Of a stretch of DNA of 40,665 bases, positions 35,198 to 40,665 are shown piece after piece. Positions within the stretch are counted from its first letter, which is position 1. Each line of letters starts with the position of its first letter. The stretch spans positions 1-40,665 of the forward strand of contig CAIYUC010000163.1 in NCBI GenBank assembly GCA_903929315.1, in the 5' to 3' direction. The position numbers and the translations under genes are program-made. The notes under the pieces are model-generated. The model ran no database searches. It had not been told where the DNA came from and saw only the letters and a program-made list of their open reading frames with translations. The DNA comes from an uncultured Bacteroidales bacterium. Lineage in GTDB: Bacteria; Bacteroidota; Bacteroidia; Bacteroidales; FEN-979.

Positions 35198-36037
35198 CTA
35201 AAAATCTTCAAATACCGAAATACCTAATTTCGACCTTGCAATCCTTGCCATTTCCTTCGCAATCGAGAGCCTGAATGAAGAAATATTCGAGATAAAGGCA
35301 CCCAGTTTTATTGTAAAAGATGAATATGCCAGGATTTTTGGGTGTTCAGCTAATTTCACCAATTGCTTTGCCACATCTTCTGCGGTTTTTGGTTTTGCAA
35401 AAGTCCTGGTCAGGAAATTTTGTTTCGATGACATCAGCAGATCCTGATCTATTTCACCCACTCTCGATTCCGGAACGGAATTGGTTTTAATATACCCTGG
35501 GAAATACTCACTTACAATGATCTCTGTCCCTGCCCATTCCGCCTGCATCGTCCGGGTAAATGCCGATAATGCAGCTTTCGAACATACGTAAGGAGCATAA
35601 AAGGGCACTCCCATCATATAACCGGGAGAGCCGATATTGATAATATGACCGCCTCTCTGCTTTCTCATATAAGGGAGGGCTTGTTGAATGGCGATCATGG
35701 GCGCGATAAGGTTTGTCCTGAAAGCCTTGATCATATCTCCGGTCGTCACTGTCTCTGCCGGAGAAACGATAATACTGGCGGCATTATTAATAAGAATATC
35801 GATCTTCCCGAATCTGGCAATGACTTCATCGATCATCCTTTTTACCTGGTTCTCTTCCGACAGATCAACAGGAAAAACAAACGGGTCATGAAGTTTAACG
35901 GCCAGCTGTTCCAGTTTTTCCTTTCTCCTGGACGCAATGCAGATCCTGGCGCCAAGCCGATCAAATGCTATAGCTGTGGTAGCGCCGATCCCTCCGGAAG
36001 CGCCGGTAATAAGGACAACTTTATTCGAAAGTGACAT
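35198..36037 (-). CDS. Short-chain dehydrogenase/reductase, intact
   Basis: This is 279 residues from the ATG at 36037. The longer frame to 36076 is rejected because its 5' end runs through the -7 box at 36056-36063. The classical motifs are present: TGASGGIG at about 10-17, LINNAAS at about 86-92, a Ser in INIGSPG, and YVCSK with the catalytic Tyr and Lys. The C-terminal segment after PGYIKTNSV is variable and sets the substrate, which is unknown. It is related to the frameshifted SDR at 10737-11551. It is transcribed away from the aldose epimerase gene. Confidence 0.88.
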   Translation of the reverse strand: MSLSNKVVLITGASGGIGATTAIAFDRLGARICIASRRKEKLEQLAVKLHDPFVFPVDLSEENQVKRMIDEVIARFGKIDILINNAASIIVSPAETVTTGDMIKAFRTNLIAPMIAIQQALPYMRKQRGGHIINIGSPGYMMGVPFYAPYVCSKAALSAFTRTMQAEWAGTEIIVSEYFPGYIKTNSVPESRVGEIDQDLLMSSKQNFLTRTFAKPKTAEDVAKQLVKLAEHPKILAYSSFTIKLGAFISNISSFRLSIAKEMARIARSKLGISVFEDF

Positions 36038-36055
36038 GTTAGATTTTAACCGGCC

Positions 36056-36063
36056 CAAAGGTA
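36056..36063 (-). promoter_or_regulatory. -7 box for the SDR gene
   Basis: On the minus strand this reads TACCTTTG, an exact TAnnTTTG match, 18 bases before the ATG at 36037. The -33 element is less clear. Confidence 0.6.
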
Positions 36064-36106
36064 AAAACATTCCCAAAATGTGAATCCAATATTTTTGTCT
36101 TGTTCT

Positions 36107-36137
36107 TTTGTTTATTCTCTAACTTTACATAGGTTTG
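36107..36137 (+). promoter_or_regulatory. Bacteroidota promoter for the aldose epimerase gene
   Basis: A -33 box TTTG (36107-36110) and a -7 box TAGGTTTG (36130-36137) are spaced by 19 bases, the best match to the Bacteroidota consensus in the window. It also fixes the start at 36161. Confidence 0.75.
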
Positions 36138-36160
36138 TAATAGTTTTCAAAACGGACAAC

Positions 36161-37306
36161 ATGAAAAAGCTTCACATAATCATGCTTGTTGCAGGATCGG
36201 TTGTGATTTTTCTGGCCGGCTGTGCCGGTATAGAAAACAAATCAGGCAAAACAGGCGCAGTTTCATTAAAACTATCTATTATGAAAGAAAAATTCGGGAT
36301 TTCAGATAATAAGCCGGTTTACCTCTTCACCCTGAAAAATGGCCATGGGATAACGGTGAAGATCACCAACTATGGTGGGATAATTACATCAATGCTGGTT
36401 CCTGACAAAAACGGAAAACCCGGAGATATTGTATTAGGATATGACAGTCTGAAGCAATATATTGAAAAGAGCCCGTATTTCGGGGCCATCGTTGGCAGGT
36501 ATGCAAACCGTATTGCAAAAGGCCGGTTCATCCTTGACAAAAAGAACTATACCCTGGCAATAAACAACGGGAACAACAGTCTGCACGGCGGGTTGAAAGG
36601 ATTTGATAAGGTTGTTTGGGATGTGAAAGAAAAACAGGATTCAAATCAGGCCAGTTTAATCCTCTCATATCTAAGTAAGGATGGTGAAGAAGGATATCCC
36701 GGCAATCTTCTTGTCGGGGTCACTTATACCTTAAATAGTGAAAATGAATTTCAGACAATTATTGAAGCATCCACTGACAATGCAACCCCGGTTAACCTTT
36801 GTAATCACACTTATTTTAACCTGAGTTGTGCTGCCACCGATATTCTCGGTCACCGCCTTACGATAAATGCAGACCGGTACACTGTAGTAAATGACGAATT
36901 GATCCCTACCGGAGAACTTCGCCCTGTGTCTGGCGGGCCTATGGATTTCACCATTCCCTGTTCCATCGGCGCCCGGATTGATCAGGTCAAAGGTGGTTAT
37001 GATCACAACTATGTATTGCTGAAAAAGGGAAACGACCTGAGCTTTGCTGCACGGATAGAAGATCCGGAATCCGGCAGGATCGTAGAGATCCTGACAACAC
37101 AGCCCGGTATCCAGTTTTATTCCGGTAATTTTCTCGATGGCACGATCCGTGGAAAAAATGATAAGATTTACCGGCAGCATTATGGATTATGCCTGGAAAC
37201 ACAACATTTCCCGGATTCGCCTAATCAACCCTCCTTTCCGAATACCATATTACGATCAGGGGAAAAGTACCGGGAAATTACAGTATATAAATTTGTAACC
37301 GAATAG
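36161..37306 (+). CDS. galM: Aldose 1-epimerase (mutarotase), lipoprotein
   Basis: This interconverts alpha and beta anomers of aldoses. It is about 381 residues from the ATG at 36161, which follows a matching promoter and gives a signal peptide with lipobox LAGC. Family motifs are ITNYGGIITSMLVPD, GRYANRI, NNGNNSLHGG, NLCNHTYFNLS (catalytic His), GGYDHNYVL and LCLETQHFPDSPNQP (catalytic Glu). The length fits GalM plus a lipoprotein leader. The export signal puts it outside the cytoplasm, where it would act on sugars released by secreted glycosidases such as those of the upstream locus. Confidence 0.93.
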   Translation: MKKLHIIMLVAGSVVIFLAGCAGIENKSGKTGAVSLKLSIMKEKFGISDNKPVYLFTLKNGHGITVKITNYGGIITSMLVPDKNGKPGDIVLGYDSLKQYIEKSPYFGAIVGRYANRIAKGRFILDKKNYTLAINNGNNSLHGGLKGFDKVVWDVKEKQDSNQASLILSYLSKDGEEGYPGNLLVGVTYTLNSENEFQTIIEASTDNATPVNLCNHTYFNLSCAATDILGHRLTINADRYTVVNDELIPTGELRPVSGGPMDFTIPCSIGARIDQVKGGYDHNYVLLKKGNDLSFAARIEDPESGRIVEILTTQPGIQFYSGNFLDGTIRGKNDKIYRQHYGLCLETQHFPDSPNQPSFPNTILRSGEKYREITVYKFVTE

Positions 37307-37450
37307 CCTCTTCCATCAAAAAAGTTGTCGTAAATTATATATCCTAGTGTGCACATATCAAAACAGAAAAATTGTCTAAACATATTATTATCAGATATTT
37401 AAAATATTTCTCTGATTATTTTACGTTATGAAATTTCCGGATTTTTATAC

Positions 37451-37481
37451 TTGACAAAACGAAAATTTATATGTATCTTTA
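37451..37481 (+). promoter_or_regulatory. Candidate promoter for the FG-GAP protein gene
   Basis: TTG (37451-37453) and TATCTTTA (37474-37481) are 20 bases apart; the second differs from TAnnTTTG only in the last base. The ATG at 37526 is then 44 bases downstream. The TTG could also be an alternative start codon, which is less likely because it is part of the promoter. Confidence 0.55.
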
Positions 37482-37525
37482 TAGCGTCTAAATCCAAAAT
37501 TCATTCGGTATTAACCATTGAAAAA

Positions 37526-38977
37526 ATGAAAACCTTTTACAGAGTATTTGCCCTCCTGTGCTTTCTTGGGATGACAGCATTCCTGAAAATGGATATCTTA
37601 AGTGATTATAGAGTCGCTCCACAAGCACAGTCCGTTTGTATTGGTGATCTGAATCAGGATGGATTCAATGACATTGTTGTGGGTAATGAATTTGATGAGG
37701 CAACTCATTGGGGAGGGGTTTGTATACTTCGTAATCTGGGATGGGGATATTTTACTTTCACAGATTCAATTTATGGCTATGCAATAGGTTATCCAATTGC
37801 AACATCCCAATTAGATTCGTGTCCACGTCCCGAAATATTGTTTATTCATGATGATCCTTATATTCCCACTGAATACATTAAAATATGTTTCAATTATGAT
37901 CTTAATGATACCCAATTATTAGATACACATACGTATGCAGGGATCGATTACCTTGCCACTGGGGATATTGATGGAAATGGATGTAATGATATTGTAATTG
38001 CATCCAGTCAAGGACTTTTTTGGGGAGTTTTTTATAATTACGGAAATAGGAATTTTTCTGCCTTGGAAATACATCACGTTTCATATAGTATTTCAGGATT
38101 GGCAGTAGGTGATTTGAAGAACGACGGAAGATATGATGTTGTTCTTGGTGGCAATATAGTTCATGCATATTTTAGTTATCCTTCAGGATTTCAGGAATTG
38201 CAACTTACAGCAGGGGGTCCTGCATTAGATATTGCAATTTCTGATTTTGATGGAGACGGCTATAAAGACGTATTATGTGCTGATGCTCTCGGATATTCAT
38301 CCACTATTTTCTTTGTATATAAAAATCTGGGTAATAATACCTTTCAGAAAATCTCTAATTTTATTTTTCAGCCTATGTGCGGGTCGTTTAATGTTGCAGA
38401 TTTTAATAATGACGGACTCCCAGATGTAATTTGGCCAAAGGAAGATTTAACCGGCTACATTATCTGGTACAACCAGGGAAATTTTCAGCTGGCTGATTCA
38501 CAATTTGTATCAGTTCCTCAAATTAGTGGTGAGGTAAGCCGCAGTTTTTGCTGTGCCGATCTGGATAACAATAATTTTCCTGATATAGTAACAATTCGTT
38601 TCAGTGTTTCTCGTATTCACAATGTTGATATTCGTTTCAACGATGGTAATGGAAACTTTGGGACTGATCCGATTGTTGGAACTCAAAACCATGATTCTGT
38701 TTTATCATCCAGCTTAAAAAACTATCCTAATCCTTTCCAGGATGAGACAACATTCAATTTTTCTTTAAAAGAAACTTCAATAGCAGAATTATCCGTCTTT
38801 GACCTCCATGGTAAGTTTATAACGTGTTTAAATAATCAAAAACTGGAAGGAGGATCTCATTTTATAAAATGGCGCGGGCTTGACAACGGCGGCAAACCCT
38901 GCAAGCCCGGCGCCTATATCGCTTACCTGAAGGTAAACGGCAAAATCTGCCAATCAATCAAGTTAATAAAAACCTAA
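37526..38977 (+). CDS. FG-GAP/VCBS beta-propeller protein with T9SS C-terminal sorting domain
   Basis: This is about 483 residues from the ATG at 37526. A signal peptide is present (FALLCFLGMTAFL core). Six FG-GAP-like repeats carry the calcium-loop pattern DLNQDGFNDI, DIDGNGCNDI, DLKNDGRYDV, DFDGDGYKDV, DFNNDGLPDV and DLDNNNFPDI, which probably form a beta-propeller. The last 85 or so residues form a type A sorting domain: KNYPNPFQDETTFNFSL, then LSVFDLHGKFI, LEGGSHFIKWRGLDNGGKP and GAYIAYLKVNGK. Such domains send proteins through the type IX secretion system to the cell surface. It is followed 19 bases later by a strong Shine-Dalgarno sequence and the C13 peptidase gene, so both are probably co-expressed. 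Confidence 0.9.
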   Translation: MKTFYRVFALLCFLGMTAFLKMDILSDYRVAPQAQSVCIGDLNQDGFNDIVVGNEFDEATHWGGVCILRNLGWGYFTFTDSIYGYAIGYPIATSQLDSCPRPEILFIHDDPYIPTEYIKICFNYDLNDTQLLDTHTYAGIDYLATGDIDGNGCNDIVIASSQGLFWGVFYNYGNRNFSALEIHHVSYSISGLAVGDLKNDGRYDVVLGGNIVHAYFSYPSGFQELQLTAGGPALDIAISDFDGDGYKDVLCADALGYSSTIFFVYKNLGNNTFQKISNFIFQPMCGSFNVADFNNDGLPDVIWPKEDLTGYIIWYNQGNFQLADSQFVSVPQISGEVSRSFCCADLDNNNFPDIVTIRFSVSRIHNVDIRFNDGNGNFGTDPIVGTQNHDSVLSSSLKNYPNPFQDETTFNFSLKETSIAELSVFDLHGKFITCLNNQKLEGGSHFIKWRGLDNGGKPCKPGAYIAYLKVNGKICQSIKLIKT

Positions 38978-38982
38978 TCAAT

Positions 38983-38988
38983 AGGAGG
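38983..38988 (+). promoter_or_regulatory. Strong Shine-Dalgarno for the peptidase gene
   Basis: AGGAGG lies eight bases before the ATG at 38997. With the site at 8995 it is one of only two full-strength sites noticed here. Confidence 0.7.
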
Positions 38989-38996
38989 ATTATAGC

Positions 38997-40421
38997 ATGG
39001 CAAAATTAAAACTTTTTTTCTTAATTACTGCAACTTTTCTTGCAGCAAGCGTCAGGGCACAGTATCCACGGGAATTAGCAATTGACCTTGTTCTTAACCA
39101 CATCTTGGTGGATGATATCGGGAATGTTAAAGTTTATGCATCGTTTAATGCTATTCCAATTGATGCTCCTTTATATTTGGCATTCAGTGCTCCAATAAGA
39201 TGCCCTTATGAATCAAATTGGGTATTTTTTGTTGATGATATGCCATTTGCAGAATGGGATCATCCATGTAGATATATTTTTGTTGATGCGATGGATGGCC
39301 AATATTCAATAATTTCTGACAGACCTGCTTATCCATGGGGAATACATCATGATTTTGAACTTATTGCTGTCGGACCGCCGCCAGCTCAAATATGTGACCG
39401 ACCACAACCTCCTTCAGGAAATTTAAGCGGCCCACCCTATAATCCTCATTTATATGCTGTTTTGATCACCGGTATCGATGATACTATTACAGATAGTACT
39501 TCTCCTGCAAGATCTTGGAACGACCTTTCTATGGTATATTCTACCTTGGAGAAAGTTTATCATTATGATCCATTAAAAATGTTTGTTCATTATGATACGG
39601 CGGTTGGTTCAAGAGGTAATGATTTGGATGGACTACCTTATTCAAATGACATCGATTATGCCGCTTATAAAAACACAATTCATCATACTTTCAGATGTCT
39701 GGCTGGGGATTCAGTCGACCCCTCAATACCTGAGCTACACCCTGATGATCAACTTTTTATTTTTGTTGGAGATCATGGAGGAGAGGTCGGTTCTAATCAT
39801 TCTTATATATGGCTTCCAAAATATCACACGAAGAATAAAGGTATAGATACATTGATGGATACGACGCTTGCTAACTGGACCAGTAGAATAAATTGTGGCC
39901 AAATGATTTTCGTGTTAGAAGAATGTCATTCAGGTGGGTTTATCCCCTATCTTAAGGATTCCTCTATTTATAACTTCAAATGCAAGAATCGTTCAATTTA
40001 TACTTCCGTAACTCAATCTCAGACGGAAGGCTTCGAATGTCATATTTCAGGTGGCACATATGGCGAATTTATCTTTTATTGGACTGCAGCTGCAAGAGGA
40101 TATTTCCCTGATATAACGCATTATAAACCATGGCAAACTGGATTTCCGGTTTATGATCCTGATAGTTATCCTGTATTTCCCTATGCTAACTGTTTCGATA
40201 CATGTTATGGTCATCCCTATTATAACCCTGATCAGAATAAAGATGGAGTCGTGACAATGGAAGAGGCTTTCTCCTTCGCAAAAGATTATGATACATGGGA
40301 TACAGTTGGGTTTTTTTGTCCCTTTGATCATCATTTTGCTAATATGCCATCTTCTCAACATTATAAAATATTTGTTTTAAAGAAGATTTGCAAAGTCTGG
40401 TTGGTCTTACCGGTACTGTGA
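38997..40421 (+). CDS. Secreted C13/caspase-like cysteine peptidase (frame broken near the end)
   Basis: This encodes 474 residues up to the present stop. A signal peptide is present (LKLFFLITATFLAASVRAQ). The peptidase core, about 150-400, has the clan CD dyad: the HG motif in FVGDHGGE (H260) and the cysteine in VLEECHSGGF (C310), with the order His then Cys as in legumain and caspases. The loop DQNKDGVVTMEE (D412-E423) is an ideal EF-hand calcium site. The final 15 or so residues after QHYKIF look out of frame, whereas the coding pattern continues in the -1 frame (see next entries), so the real protein is longer and extends past the window. Proteins of this kind in Bacteroidota often end in a T9SS sorting domain; that part is not in the window. 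Confidence 0.82.
   Translation: MAKLKLFFLITATFLAASVRAQYPRELAIDLVLNHILVDDIGNVKVYASFNAIPIDAPLYLAFSAPIRCPYESNWVFFVDDMPFAEWDHPCRYIFVDAMDGQYSIISDRPAYPWGIHHDFELIAVGPPPAQICDRPQPPSGNLSGPPYNPHLYAVLITGIDDTITDSTSPARSWNDLSMVYSTLEKVYHYDPLKMFVHYDTAVGSRGNDLDGLPYSNDIDYAAYKNTIHHTFRCLAGDSVDPSIPELHPDDQLFIFVGDHGGEVGSNHSYIWLPKYHTKNKGIDTLMDTTLANWTSRINCGQMIFVLEECHSGGFIPYLKDSSIYNFKCKNRSIYTSVTQSQTEGFECHISGGTYGEFIFYWTAAARGYFPDITHYKPWQTGFPVYDPDSYPVFPYANCFDTCYGHPYYNPDQNKDGVVTMEEAFSFAKDYDTWDTVGFFCPFDHHFANMPSSQHYKIFVLKKICKVWLVLPVL
40376..40382 (+). other. Slippery heptamer T TTA AAG at the frame change
   Basis: The heptamer has the X XXY YYZ form, with TTA AAG being codons of the zero frame. A -1 slip re-pairs TTT and AAA and continues exactly into the open downstream frame. 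The alternative is a deleted T in the run of four, or an error. Confidence 0.5.
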
Positions 40422-40665
40422 CAAATCAAGATACACTGGAAAAAAGAAGCTACATCATTGGCGGTCCTATAAAAGTCATTAATGACGCAACAATAACATT
40501 CCACGACAGTTCTCATGTTTACTTTATCGAGCCAGGTTATCTTGAAGTACAAATTGAAGCTTCAATAAAACCTGGTAAAAATATGTCATTTGAAGGAAAT
40601 AGTAATAATTCCATTATTATTATAGGAGTTCTTGGCAGTCTTATCGGGGATACAATCGGAAATAA
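40382..40665 (+). CDS. C-terminal continuation of the C13 peptidase in the -1 frame, partial
   Basis: This is open from GAA at 40382 to the window end, about 94 codons with no stop. It reads EDLQSLVGLTGTVTNQD, then SYIIGGPIKVINDATITFHD and PGYLEVQIEASIKPGKN. It is rich in beta strands, like the region before the sorting domain of Bacteroidota secreted proteins. It has no start codon or Shine-Dalgarno of its own, so it is not an independent gene. It continues off the window. Confidence 0.7.

Overview
The window looks like a chromosomal segment of an environmental Bacteroidota (Bacteroidales-like) bacterium. The evidence is: several -7 boxes of the Bacteroidota type (TAnnTTTG), one with a well-spaced TTTG -33 box; few Shine-Dalgarno sequences; Bacteroidota-style lipoprotein signals; a C-terminal type IX secretion (T9SS) sorting domain; and many small palindromic intergenic repeats. 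No transposase, integrase, CRISPR array, rRNA or tRNA was seen.

Layout. (1) 184-711: a small lipoprotein. (2) 8771-808, minus strand: a six-gene run that is the most unusual part of the window. It encodes a 112-aa Cys-bearing protein, a 232-aa helix plus Ig-like protein, a polyprenyl diphosphate synthase, a 202-aa protein with a leader-like N-terminus, a 1167-aa PKD protein without a signal peptide whose N-terminal half may be a lipid-binding (TULIP-like) module, and a geranylgeranyl-reductase-type flavoenzyme. Together they suggest that a prenyl chain is made, reduced and bound by dedicated proteins. (3) 9006-16855: housekeeping genes: homocysteine-type sulfhydrylase, cold-shock protein, a frameshifted SDR, class III aminotransferase, aat, a C1B aminopeptidase, a radical SAM protein and a HAD phosphatase. 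(4) 16852-30904: an exported glycan-degradation locus without SusC/SusD. It has one debranching-like six-hairpin glycosidase, two paralogous GH63-like enzymes, a GH172 (DUF2961) lipoprotein, a CAP-SPOR protein, and a TIM-barrel glycosidase fused to an FGE-like domain that lacks the catalytic cysteines. (5) 31204-37306: ogt, a membrane metallophosphoesterase, an M23 peptidase with an HxD in place of HxH, a TMEM97/EXPERA-like membrane protein, an SDR and an aldose 1-epimerase lipoprotein. The last two are divergently transcribed from adjacent Bacteroidota-type promoters. (6) 37526-end: an FG-GAP protein with a T9SS sorting domain, then a C13/caspase-like peptidase whose frame is broken by -1 exactly at a T TTA AAG heptamer; it runs off the window.

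At least four families of inverted-repeat elements lie between genes. One sits in frame inside a glycosidase gene just after the signal peptide, and another supplies the C-terminus and stop codon of its neighbour. Gene overlaps (ATGA, TAATG) support co-translation inside the glycan locus and the prenyl cluster. All intergenic gaps are under 300 bases.
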